From contig DITC01000005.1 of assembly GCA_002422685.1 (NCBI GenBank), positions 1 through 64,000 on the forward strand: a stretch of DNA of 64,000 nt, given 5' to 3'. A program made the translations under genes and the position numbers. Source of the DNA: Thauera sp. UBA6194 (lineage in GTDB: Bacteria; Pseudomonadota; Gammaproteobacteria; Burkholderiales; Rhodocyclaceae). Under the pieces are notes generated by a model. It did not search any database. It saw only the letters and a list, made by a program, of their open reading frames with translations, and was not told the origin of the DNA. Positions 1 to 6,838 of the stretch are shown here, in pieces. Positions within the stretch are counted from its first letter, which is position 1. Each line of letters begins with the position of its first letter.

Positions 1-43
1 CGGACAGCTCGAAGCTGGCCTTGTCTTCGTCCTGGCGGGTCAT
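1..43 (-). CDS. TRAP transporter permease, N-terminal fragment (runs off left edge)
   Basis: Only the first 14 codons are inside the window (MTRQDEDKASFELS), reading leftward. The ATG has a GAGG ribosome site seven bases upstream. The gene lies just downstream of a TAXI-type solute receptor on the same strand, where the fused 4TM/12TM TRAP permease normally sits, and short acidic starts are common in those permeases. The identity is inferred from neighbourhood, since no conserved domain is visible. Confidence 0.5.
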   Translation of the reverse strand, partial: MTRQDEDKASFELS

Positions 44-73
44 GTCAGTGCCTCGATTCTTTGCATCGCATGG

Positions 74-106
74 ACAAAAAACGGCGGGGGCCGAGGCCCG
101 CCGCCG
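74..106 (-). terminator. GC-rich hairpin plus T-run between receptor and permease genes
   Basis: Read on the minus strand, a GGCGG/CCGCC hairpin is followed by six T residues. It lies after the receptor stop and before the permease start. A leaky terminator here would make more binding protein than permease, a common arrangement in binding-protein-dependent transporters. That role is inference. Confidence 0.6.
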
Positions 107-154
107 CTCATGTCATGACATCCGGCGCACGCGAGCGCGCGCCGGCCGGCGGAA

Positions 155-1123
155 TTACATCCAGCCCTTTTCCTTGTAGTACTTCACGGCGCCGTCATGC
201 AGCGGCGCGGACATGCCGTCCTTGATCATGTTCTTCGGCTCGAGGGTGGCAAAAGCCGGATGCAGCTTCTTGAAGTCCTCGAAGTTCTCGAACACGGCTT
301 TGACCATCGTATACACCGCCTCTTCCGATACCTTGGCCGAGGTCACGATGCTCGCCACCACGCCGAAGGTCTGGGTGGGGTCCGGGTTGTTGGCGTAGAG
401 GCCGCCCGGGATCGTGGCGTGCGCGAAGTACGGGTAATCAGCCAGGATCTTTTCCACGCCTTCGCCGGCGATGCTGACCAGCTTGGCGCCGCAGGTGGTG
501 GTCGGGTCCTGGATGTTGGCGGCCGGGTGGCCCACGACGTAGGCGAAGCCGTCGATCTTGTTGTCGCACAGGGCGGCGCCGTGCTCGTCGGGCTTGAGCT
601 CGGAGGCGAGAGAGAAGTCGGCGAAGCTCATGCCCATGGCCGGCAGCAGCACCTCGAGGGTGGCGCGCTGGCCCGAGCCGGGGTTGCCGATGTTGAAGCG
701 CTTGCCCTTGAAGTCTTCCATCTTGGTGATGTTGGCTTCCTTGCGCGACAGCACGGTGAGCGGCTCGGCGTGCAGCGAGAACACCGAGCGCAGCTCGGCG
801 AAGGCGCCGCTGTCCTTGAACTGGACCGTGCCGTTGAGGGCGTTGTACTGGATGTCGGACTGCGAGACACCGAAGTCGAGCTCGCCGGCCTTGATGGTGT
901 TGACGTTGTAGACCGAGCCGCCGGTGCTCTCGACCGAGCAGCGCATGCCGTGCTGGGCGCGGTCCTTGTTGATCAGGCGGCAGATCGCGCCGCCCGCGGC
1001 GTAGTACACGCCGGTCACGCCGCCGGTGCCGATGGTGATGAACTTCTGCTGCGCGTGCGCGGGCGCGGCGCCCAGGCTGCCAACGATTGCAAAGGCTGCT
1101 GCCAGAGCGGTCAGTTTCTTCAT
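155..1123 (-). CDS. TAXI family TRAP transporter solute-binding protein
   Basis: Periplasmic receptor of a tripartite ATP-independent (TRAP) transporter of the TAXI subfamily, which feeds a carboxylate-type or amino-acid-like substrate to a fused membrane permease. The 322-residue protein starts with a clear Sec signal peptide (positive MKK, hydrophobic core, cleavage near AHA-Q, residues 1-25). The mature start FITIGTGGVTGVYYAAGGAICRL is the family's conserved GTGG...YY..GG block. The length is typical. AGGAGA precedes the ATG. The likely permease gene follows on the same strand, separated by a hairpin. The substrate cannot be read from the sequence. Confidence 0.93.
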   Translation of the reverse strand: MKKLTALAAAFAIVGSLGAAPAHAQQKFITIGTGGVTGVYYAAGGAICRLINKDRAQHGMRCSVESTGGSVYNVNTIKAGELDFGVSQSDIQYNALNGTVQFKDSGAFAELRSVFSLHAEPLTVLSRKEANITKMEDFKGKRFNIGNPGSGQRATLEVLLPAMGMSFADFSLASELKPDEHGAALCDNKIDGFAYVVGHPAANIQDPTTTCGAKLVSIAGEGVEKILADYPYFAHATIPGGLYANNPDPTQTFGVVASIVTSAKVSEEAVYTMVKAVFENFEDFKKLHPAFATLEPKNMIKDGMSAPLHDGAVKYYKEKGWM

Positions 1124-1287
1124 GAAGCTCTCCTGTGAGTAAGACGAAGGCGACTATTTCGATGAAAAAGCGGCGCGTAAGGGTGATGCGCAATGCACGC
1201 CGTGCGGTGCGAAGCTTTGGCGCAAGGATTCCACAAAAGGCCATATGCCGGCAATCGGGGTTTCCCGAAGACGGTGCGTCGGCGCGG

Positions 1288-1299
1288 TAGAATCGGCGC
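1288..1299 (+). promoter_or_regulatory. -10 element six bases before the start codon (possible leaderless mRNA)
   Basis: TAGAAT at 1288-1293 is followed by six bases and then the ATG at 1300. The predicted transcription start would fall on or beside the start codon. No Shine-Dalgarno sequence is seen upstream of this ATG and no good -35 is visible. Confidence 0.4.
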
Positions 1300-2157
1300 A
1301 TGACGACACGCCAGAACACCGACCCCGCCGGCATGCCGGCCGATGCCTGCGCGCAGCGCGTCGACGCCGCGGGCGTGCGCCACGCATGTGCAGGCCCGCA
1401 GGCCCACATCGTCTCGCTGGTGCCCTCGCTCACCGAGCTCCTCTTCGACCTCGGCCTGGGGGATCGCGTGGTCGGCCGCACTGGCTTTTGCGTGCACCCG
1501 CGCGAAGCCCTGCGCGCCGTGCCCAAGGTCGGCGGCACCAAGGACGTCAAGCTCGAGCGCATACGCGAGCTCGCGCCCACCCACGTGCTGGTCAACATGG
1601 ACGAGAACCGGCGGGAGACGGTCGAGGCGCTGGCCGCCTTCGTGCCGCACATCGTCGTCACTCACCCCAACACGCCGCAGGACAACCTCGCGCTGTTCGC
1701 GCTGCTCGGCGGCATCTTCGGCGCCGAGGACGCCGCGGCCCGGCTGGCCGACGAGCTGCGCGCCGCGCTCGACGAGGCGGCAGCGTTGCGCGCCACGCTG
1801 CCCGACGAGCGCGTGCTCTACCTCATCTGGCGCGAGCCCTGGATGACCATCGCCCGCGACACCTACATCGCCGCCACGCTCGAAGCCGTCGGCTGGCACA
1901 CGCTGCCGGCGGTGGAGGGCGGCGAGACCGGCGCCGCGCGCTATCCCGCCTTCGACTGGGATGCGCCGTGGCTGCCCGACGTGGAGCGCGTGCTGCTGTC
2001 GACCGAGCCCTACCGCTTTCGCGCCGAACATCTGCCGGAGCTCGAGCGCCTCGCCGCGCGTCCGGCCTTGCTGGTCGATGGCGAGATGGTGTCGTGGTAC
2101 GGCAGCCGGGCGGCGATGGGGCTGCGCTGGCTGTGCGCGCTGCGGCGCGGCCTCTGA
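1300..2157 (+). CDS. Helical-backbone metal receptor / BtuF-like cobalamin-binding protein
   Basis: A 285-residue member of the periplasmic-binding-protein class III (TroA/BtuF-like) fold. HIVSLVPSLTELLFDLGLGDRVVGRTGFCVHP near residues 38-70 is the signature start of this fold, followed by KVGGTKDVKLERIRELAPTHVLVN, the usual second strand-helix. No signal peptide or lipobox is visible, so the encoded form appears cytoplasmic, and no ABC permease or ATPase lies nearby. Cytoplasmic stand-alone members of this family are common in betaproteobacteria and have no settled role. The gene ends one base before the convergent Fic gene. The start may be leaderless; an internal ATG at residue 12 is the alternative. 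Confidence 0.8.
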   Translation: MTTRQNTDPAGMPADACAQRVDAAGVRHACAGPQAHIVSLVPSLTELLFDLGLGDRVVGRTGFCVHPREALRAVPKVGGTKDVKLERIRELAPTHVLVNMDENRRETVEALAAFVPHIVVTHPNTPQDNLALFALLGGIFGAEDAAARLADELRAALDEAAALRATLPDERVLYLIWREPWMTIARDTYIAATLEAVGWHTLPAVEGGETGAARYPAFDWDAPWLPDVERVLLSTEPYRFRAEHLPELERLAARPALLVDGEMVSWYGSRAAMGLRWLCALRRGL

Positions 2158-2158
2158 C

Positions 2159-3535
2159 TCACTGGCGGTGAGCCGCCTTCCACGCTGCGAACTCGGACGG
2201 ACGCAGGCCGTAGCGTGCCAGCACGCCTTCGTGTAGCCGCCGCAGCTCTTCGATGATCAGTGCCTGAACCTCGGGCTGCGCCTGTGCCGGAACCTGCCGC
2301 GCCACGGCTTGCCGGATGGCGTCCAGCGGGTCAAGTTCCGGATGCGTCACGACCTCACGCAGGCTCGCCTTGATCAAGTCGCGCCACGCCAGGCGCAGGG
2401 GGTCGGGCTCTGCCAGGTCCTGCTTGATGGCTAGGTATTCCTGCGTCGAGCGCTCATAGGCCCACACGTAAAGATCGCGCAGCAGCTCAACGCGCGTCAT
2501 TTCGTACACGCCAAGCGTTGCGCGGCTGTACGCCTGCTCCGGCACGTCCAGAAAGGTCAGCGGACACAGGTTGGCGCGGAACAGCGGCAGGTTCGCTGCG
2601 AGCCGGGAGGTACGCTTGTTGATGTCGGCAAAGGGCTGCAGATATGGCAGGTGCACCATCATGAAGAAGGATTGCTCGAAGGGGTCGATGATGCTGTTTG
2701 CCTTGGCGAGCAGCGTGTCCAGCGCGTCCTCGATCTGCTGCGGCGTCGTCAGCGGCCGGTACACGCTCTGGCCGATATCCACCGCGTGCTGACGAATCCG
2801 GCCTTCATCGGCAGGGTTGGGCAGCAGGTTTTCGGCGAGCAGGCCGTGCAGGTTCATCAGCAGGTAGCGGTTGAATTCGGCGCTGTCGACGTTCTCGACC
2901 AGCAGCTCGATCGCCGCCTTGTGGTTCAGGATCATCTGGGTTTCGATCGCCGCCTTGCCGCGTGCGGCCTTGCCGTGCTCGATGAGTTCGCGCGTGTCGA
3001 GGCGCGAGTAGGTGTTGCCTTCGAGCTGGCTCGACGCCCAGGACAGGTCGATCAGCAGCCGGTTGAGGATGGCGCGGCTGTAGGTGCCTGCAGGCGCATC
3101 GAGCGCTGCAGTCCGTCCCATGCTGTGCAACTGGCGACGCAGCGACTCGGGCAGATACCAGGTCTCGTTCGGGCTGTAGGCGTCCAGGAAGTCGCGCTGA
3201 TAGCCCACGGGCCTGCGCGCCTCCGGGGGCTGGTTGATGTAGTCGAGGATGTCCTGGCTGTCCGCCGACAGCGGGATGAAGCGTGGGAAAGCGTCGGTCC
3301 CGACCGCGGCGCCGGGCTGGTCGCCTGCGCGCCCGTGGTAGCGGTCGCCCACGAAATAGCGGCGGGCCCTGCCTTCGCCTTGCGCGCTGACCTTGCCCTC
3401 GTCGATCAGCTTCGCGATCAGGCGCTGTGCCGTGCGTCGCGCAATGTCGGGGTGTCGCGTGAGCAACTCGGCCAGTGTCAGTCCTTCGTCGGAAGACTGG
3501 ATGCTGTTCAGCAGGGTCGAGGTGGAGGACGTCAT
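2159..3535 (-). CDS. Fic/DOC family protein with N-terminal winged helix and degenerate Fic motif
   Basis: Fic proteins usually transfer AMP or another nucleotide-derived group to target hydroxyls. This 458-residue protein has a DNA-binding-like winged helix (about residues 1-70), then a class II-type inhibitory motif SSQLEGN with Glu172, then the Fic core. The canonical HPFxDGNGRxxR loop is replaced at residues 300-311 by QPFADINKRTSR. The catalytic His is Gln and both loop glycines are Ile and Lys, while Phe302, Asp304, Asn306, Arg308 and Arg311 remain. A relative HLPYLQPF.D.NKRTSR subgroup exists among annotated Fic proteins, so this is a subgroup trait, and AMP-transferase activity is doubtful. 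The HTH suggests self-regulation through the repeats just upstream. Confidence 0.85.
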   Translation of the reverse strand: MTSSTSTLLNSIQSSDEGLTLAELLTRHPDIARRTAQRLIAKLIDEGKVSAQGEGRARRYFVGDRYHGRAGDQPGAAVGTDAFPRFIPLSADSQDILDYINQPPEARRPVGYQRDFLDAYSPNETWYLPESLRRQLHSMGRTAALDAPAGTYSRAILNRLLIDLSWASSQLEGNTYSRLDTRELIEHGKAARGKAAIETQMILNHKAAIELLVENVDSAEFNRYLLMNLHGLLAENLLPNPADEGRIRQHAVDIGQSVYRPLTTPQQIEDALDTLLAKANSIIDPFEQSFFMMVHLPYLQPFADINKRTSRLAANLPLFRANLCPLTFLDVPEQAYSRATLGVYEMTRVELLRDLYVWAYERSTQEYLAIKQDLAEPDPLRLAWRDLIKASLREVVTHPELDPLDAIRQAVARQVPAQAQPEVQALIIEELRRLHEGVLARYGLRPSEFAAWKAAHRQ

Positions 3536-3572
3536 GGGCTGGCGCGGTTAGAAATGATTGTGGCGCGATTCT

Positions 3573-3625
3573 GGCGCCGTTCAGAAAACTGCGCCAGTTC
3601 TGATTCGTGATTCGGCGCAGTTCAG
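3573..3625. promoter_or_regulatory. Repeat cluster upstream of the Fic gene (candidate operator)
   Basis: GGCGCCGTTCAG at 3573-3584 recurs as GGCGCAGTTCAG at 3614-3625 (11 of 12 identical). AACTGCGCC at 3587-3595 is the exact reverse complement of GGCGCAGTT at 3614-3622. The array starts 38 bases upstream of the Fic start codon. Repeated and inverted half-sites in the promoter of an HTH-containing protein suggest an autoregulatory operator; this is inference. Confidence 0.5.
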
Positions 3626-3771
3626 GCCGCCTCGCCGATCCCCGGCACGCATCCTGGTCCGGCCAGCCGGATGCGCTGATGCCGCTGTTCTAGCGCACCG
3701 CCCGAAAGCCGCGCCACACCGTCGTTTGCGCGTAAATCACTGTTGTAGCGAGGAAAAAATCACGAAAGCGC

Positions 3772-3798
3772 TAAAGGTTTACGGGCTTGGGCCGTTGA
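3772..3798 (+). promoter_or_regulatory. Sigma-28 (FliA)-like promoter
   Basis: TAAAGGTT, an 11-base spacer, then GCCGTTGA matches the flagellar sigma consensus TAAAGTTT-N11-GCCGATAA at 13 of 16 positions with exact spacing. It faces the riboswitch and subtilase. Transcription would start near 3805, about 100 bases before the riboswitch. No good sigma-70 promoter was found in the same interval. Confidence 0.4.
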
Positions 3799-3904
3799 CC
3801 CCTGCAGGCGGATATGGAATCGTAACAGCCATTAACAGCCGCCAGAATTGCAGCACTGAACAAGTACCATCCGCGCCGGTAACGAACGCCGCCGCGGCCT
3901 GAAA

Positions 3905-3983
3905 AAGGTAAACCCGTCGAAAGACGGGGACGCAAAATCACCGGTCTAAAAGGCTAGCGCCTCATGACAGCGGGATTGCCAGG
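3905..3983 (+). promoter_or_regulatory. Cyclic di-GMP-I (GEMM-I) riboswitch
   Basis: The RNA shows the GEMM-I features in order. The closing stem is GGTAA (3907-3911) with TTGCC (3976-3980). The first hairpin is CCCGTC-GAAA-GACGGG with its GNRA loop. Next come the conserved GGACGCAAA (about 3928-3936), CCGGTCTAA, a second hairpin AGGC-TAGC-GCCT, and GACAGCGGGATTGCC. These line up with the Vibrio cholerae Vc2 aptamer. It lies about 100 bases upstream of a secreted subtilase on the same strand. The switch mechanism (terminator or ribosome-site masking) and the direction of control cannot be settled by eye; no T-run terminator is obvious before the gene. Confidence 0.9.
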
Positions 3984-4083
3984 GGTGTGACGCCGCCTTG
4001 TCAAAGGCACGCGCTACTGTGTCTCCACGCGATCTCGAGGTCCAGCCCAAGGGCCGGGAACCGAAAACCGCATGGAGCCACTG

Positions 4084-5886
4084 ATGAAATCGCCCGCATC
4101 CCTTCGCAAGCCCGTCCTCGCTTCCCTTGTCGTCGCCCTCGGCGCGGCCCTCCTTCCCGCTCAGGCTTTTGCCGCCGACGAGGCGCAATGGGTGCCTGGC
4201 CGCCTGCTGGTGCAGCCGCGCGCGGGCCTACCCGAGGCCGAGTTCGACAAGATCGTCAAGCAGCACGGCGGCAAGCAGGTCGGCAAGATCGAAGGCATCA
4301 ACGTGCGCGTCATCCAGCTGCCGCCGCAGGCCTCCGAGAAGGCGGTCGAGGCGCTGCTCAAGCGCAACAAGCACCTGAAGTTCGCCGAGCGCGACATGCT
4401 GGTGAAGCCGAGCACGACCAACGACCCGTACTACGCCAACGGCTGGCATCTGCCCAAGATCGGCACGCCCACCGCATGGCAGACGAGCTCCGGCAGCAAT
4501 GTGGTCATCGCCATCCTCGACTCGGGTGTCGATGCCGATCACCCCGACCTGGCCGCCAATCTGGTGCCGGGTTGGAACATGTACGACAACAACGCCGACA
4601 CCACCGACGTCAATGGCCATGGCACCAAGGTGGCGGGTGCTGCCGCGGCGCTGACCAACAACGCCGTCGGCGTCGCCGCGGTCGCGGGCAATGCGCGGGT
4701 GATGCCGATGCGCGTCAGCGGCGCCGACGGCTATGCCTACTACAGCACGATCGCCAGCGCGCTCACCTGGGCGGCCGACCGTGGCGCCCGCGTGGCCAAC
4801 ATCAGCTTCTACGGCGTCGAGACCAGCTCCTCCGCGCGCAGCGCGGCGCAGTACCTGAAGAACAAGGGCGGCCTGGTCGTCACCTCGGCCGGCAACTACG
4901 GTGTCGAAGAGACGATCGCGCCGAGCGACACCATGATCACGGTGTCGGCGACCGACAGCAACGACAACAAGACGAGCTGGTCGAGCTACGGCAGCTTTGT
5001 CGATGTGGCCGCGCCCGGTTCCAGCATCTACTCCACGGTCAACGGGGGCGGTTACGGTGCGGTGTCGGGGACGTCCTTCTCCAGCCCGATCACCGCCGGT
5101 GTGGTGGCCCTGATGATGGCGGCCAACCCGGCGCTCTCGCCCGCCGAGCTCGAGAAGGCGCTGTACTCCAGCGCGCTCGACCTGGGCACTGCCGGCTTCG
5201 ACAAGTACTTCGGCAATGGCCGCGTGGATGCCGCTGCCGCAGTGGCCGCCAGCGTGGCAAGCGTGAAGATCGACAGCACCGCGCCGAGCACCAGCATCAC
5301 CTCGCCCTCGGGCGGCACCAACGTGTCGGGCCTGGTCGCCGTCGATGTGGCCGCTTCGGACGATACCGGTGTGAGCCGCGTGGATCTGCTCGTCAATGGC
5401 GTCAAGGTCGGCTCGGATACCAGCGCGCCTTACGGGTTCAGCTGGGACAGCACGACGGCGGCCGATGGTGATGCCAGCATCGTCGCCTACGCGTACGATG
5501 CCGCCGGCAACGCTGCCTCGCACAGCGTGAAGGTTTCGGTGGCCAACACCGTGGTGGAAGAGCCCGTGGTGGAAGAGCCGGTTGTTAACGACCCGGTCGT
5601 CGAGAAGGTCGCAGACGTGGTCGCCCCCGTCGCCAAGCTCGGTAATCCGACCGATGGCAGCGTCATCAGCGGCAACATCGCCATCACCGGCAGCGCCACG
5701 GACGATGTCGGGGTGAGCGGCCTGCGCCTTCTGATCGATGGTAAGCAGGTGGCCTCGGTCAGCGGCTCCAGCATCTCGTACCGGCTGAACACCAAGAAGC
5801 TGTCCGCCGGCTCGCACACGATCACGCTCGAGGCCTATGATGCGGCGGGTAACGTGGGTAGCCACAACATCCGCGTGACGCGCTGA
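4084..5886 (+). CDS. Secreted subtilisin-like (S8) serine protease with two Ig-like domains
   Basis: An exported protease of 600 residues. A Sec signal peptide (MKSPASLRKP... to AFA-AD, about residues 1-31) is followed by a fervidolysin-like prodomain beginning WVPGRLLVQPRAG. The S8 catalytic domain has the triad Asp in ILDSGVDADHPD, His in NGHGTKVAG and Ser in GTSFSSPITAG. After it come two Ig-like domains of about 90 residues, each beginning near PS/PV and ending YDAAGN, joined by a VVEEPVVEEPVV linker. ATG 4084 is preferred over the in-frame ATG at 4072 because GGAG (4074-4077) sits at the right distance and the signal peptide starts there. The c-di-GMP-I riboswitch just upstream implies control by the biofilm/motility second messenger. 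Likely substrates are surface or matrix proteins (inference). Confidence 0.92.
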   Translation: MKSPASLRKPVLASLVVALGAALLPAQAFAADEAQWVPGRLLVQPRAGLPEAEFDKIVKQHGGKQVGKIEGINVRVIQLPPQASEKAVEALLKRNKHLKFAERDMLVKPSTTNDPYYANGWHLPKIGTPTAWQTSSGSNVVIAILDSGVDADHPDLAANLVPGWNMYDNNADTTDVNGHGTKVAGAAAALTNNAVGVAAVAGNARVMPMRVSGADGYAYYSTIASALTWAADRGARVANISFYGVETSSSARSAAQYLKNKGGLVVTSAGNYGVEETIAPSDTMITVSATDSNDNKTSWSSYGSFVDVAAPGSSIYSTVNGGGYGAVSGTSFSSPITAGVVALMMAANPALSPAELEKALYSSALDLGTAGFDKYFGNGRVDAAAAVAASVASVKIDSTAPSTSITSPSGGTNVSGLVAVDVAASDDTGVSRVDLLVNGVKVGSDTSAPYGFSWDSTTAADGDASIVAYAYDAAGNAASHSVKVSVANTVVEEPVVEEPVVNDPVVEKVADVVAPVAKLGNPTDGSVISGNIAITGSATDDVGVSGLRLLIDGKQVASVSGSSISYRLNTKKLSAGSHTITLEAYDAAGNVGSHNIRVTR

Positions 5887-5941
5887 GGTCCCGCTTCGCC
5901 CGCGCGGCTGCGTGTTGCGAGCCACCCGGGGGCGCCAGCAC

Positions 5942-5978
5942 AACAAAAAAAACGCCGCATCAAGCGGCGTTTTTTGTT
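5942..5978. terminator. Bidirectional rho-independent terminator
   Basis: An AACGCCGC/GCGGCGTT stem with a five-base loop is flanked by an A-run on the left and a T-run on the right. It serves both the subtilase (plus) and the convergent PEP-CTERM gene (minus). Confidence 0.9.
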
Positions 5979-5993
5979 GGGAAGAAGCAGGCA

Positions 5994-6656
5994 TCAGGCG
6001 TTGGTTTTGCGCCGTGCGAACCACAGGCCCATCAGGCCAAGGCCGAGCAGGCTGAGCGGGCCGGGTTCGGGAATATCTTGATCACCCGAGCCGCCTTCAT
6101 CGCCAGTACGCCAGAGCAAATCCATGTGCGAGAGTTCGCCGAACTGCCCGCCATTGTTCGTGAATTTGATCGTGAACGTGCCGTCGTTATTGACATCTAC
6201 TGAACGGTCATCAAAGAACCAAAAGGCGTATTTGGTTCCGCTCTTGAGGAGTGCAGCGAAGTCGAGGGTAAGCGGCAGATTAGGTTCTGTGTCCGGGTCG
6301 CTGTCAGTTGCCGTGAGCGTCCAATCTCCCGTAACGGAGTTTATGTCCGCACTCAACGAGAAGCTGATATCCCCGATGAGAGTGCTTGTATCAGAGGCGG
6401 TGCCGACCAAGTAGCCCCATCCTCCATCCCAGAGGCTATTATCGTTCGCGTAGGGAGCGACCTCCTTCTCGTTCAGATTGCCAGCCACAACTCCGTAACA
6501 GTCATCAGCTGCTACCGAATTAAACCCCATGTCGGCCGCTGAGATGGATTCTGTCTGGTCTCCGTCAGCGCAATAGAGTGAAGCCGCCTGCGCTGAGGTC
6601 GCAAGCAGTCCGGATGTAAGCCCAGCGACCAAAAGGCTAAGAAGTTTGGTTTTCAT
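5994..6656 (-). CDS. PEP-CTERM sorting domain protein
   Basis: A 220-residue exported protein with a Sec signal peptide (MKTKLLSLLVAGLTSGLLATSAQA) and a C-terminal PEP-CTERM tail: IPEPGPLSLLGLGLMG, then WFARRK. Such tails are recognised by exosortase (EpsH) and processed at the envelope; many carriers are matrix or floc proteins. The middle (Cys-containing start, Asp-rich DSDPDTEP, WFFDDRSVDVNNDG) looks like an all-beta extracellular domain that I do not recognise. ATG 6656 is chosen over an in-frame ATG 13 codons upstream because GAAGGAGCG lies four bases before it and the signal peptide begins there. A sigma-54 promoter lies upstream. Base composition is visibly more AT-rich than in the neighbours. 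Confidence 0.9.
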   Translation of the reverse strand: MKTKLLSLLVAGLTSGLLATSAQAASLYCADGDQTESISAADMGFNSVAADDCYGVVAGNLNEKEVAPYANDNSLWDGGWGYLVGTASDTSTLIGDISFSLSADINSVTGDWTLTATDSDPDTEPNLPLTLDFAALLKSGTKYAFWFFDDRSVDVNNDGTFTIKFTNNGGQFGELSHMDLLWRTGDEGGSGDQDIPEPGPLSLLGLGLMGLWFARRKTNA

Positions 6657-6718
6657 TGCTCGCTCCTTCGATAAGAGTTGAGTGCTTGTCTGCACTTCTA
6701 AACTCGTCAGTTATCTCA

Positions 6719-6735
6719 AAGCAAATGCTGTGCCA
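6719..6735 (-). promoter_or_regulatory. Sigma-54 (-24/-12) promoter of the PEP-CTERM gene
   Basis: Minus-strand TGGCACAGCATTTGCTT has the invariant GG and GC separated by exactly ten bases, matching TGGCAC-N5-TTGC. Predicted transcription starts near 6709, giving a leader of about 50 bases. Sigma-54 with the PrsK/PrsR two-component system is known to drive PEP-CTERM genes in floc-forming betaproteobacteria, which supports the call. Confidence 0.85.
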
Positions 6736-6838
6736 CTTCTTAAGTTATTGAAAGGAAAGAAAGTGGAAGCCGCCGCAATCAGGTGGTGTAAAAAAAACCG
6801 ACATATTGGCTTGCCGCGATTCGATGTTGTGGCAACGT

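Noticed and set aside
197..1138. Long open frames antisense to the TAXI receptor and to many other genes
   Set aside because: High-GC codon bias leaves long antisense frames; these are Arg/Ala/His-rich, lack ribosome sites and have no family motifs, while the opposite frames encode clear proteins.
4072..4083. ATG 4072 as the start of the subtilase
   Set aside because: The sequence GGAG that follows it is the ribosome site for ATG 4084, where the signal peptide begins.
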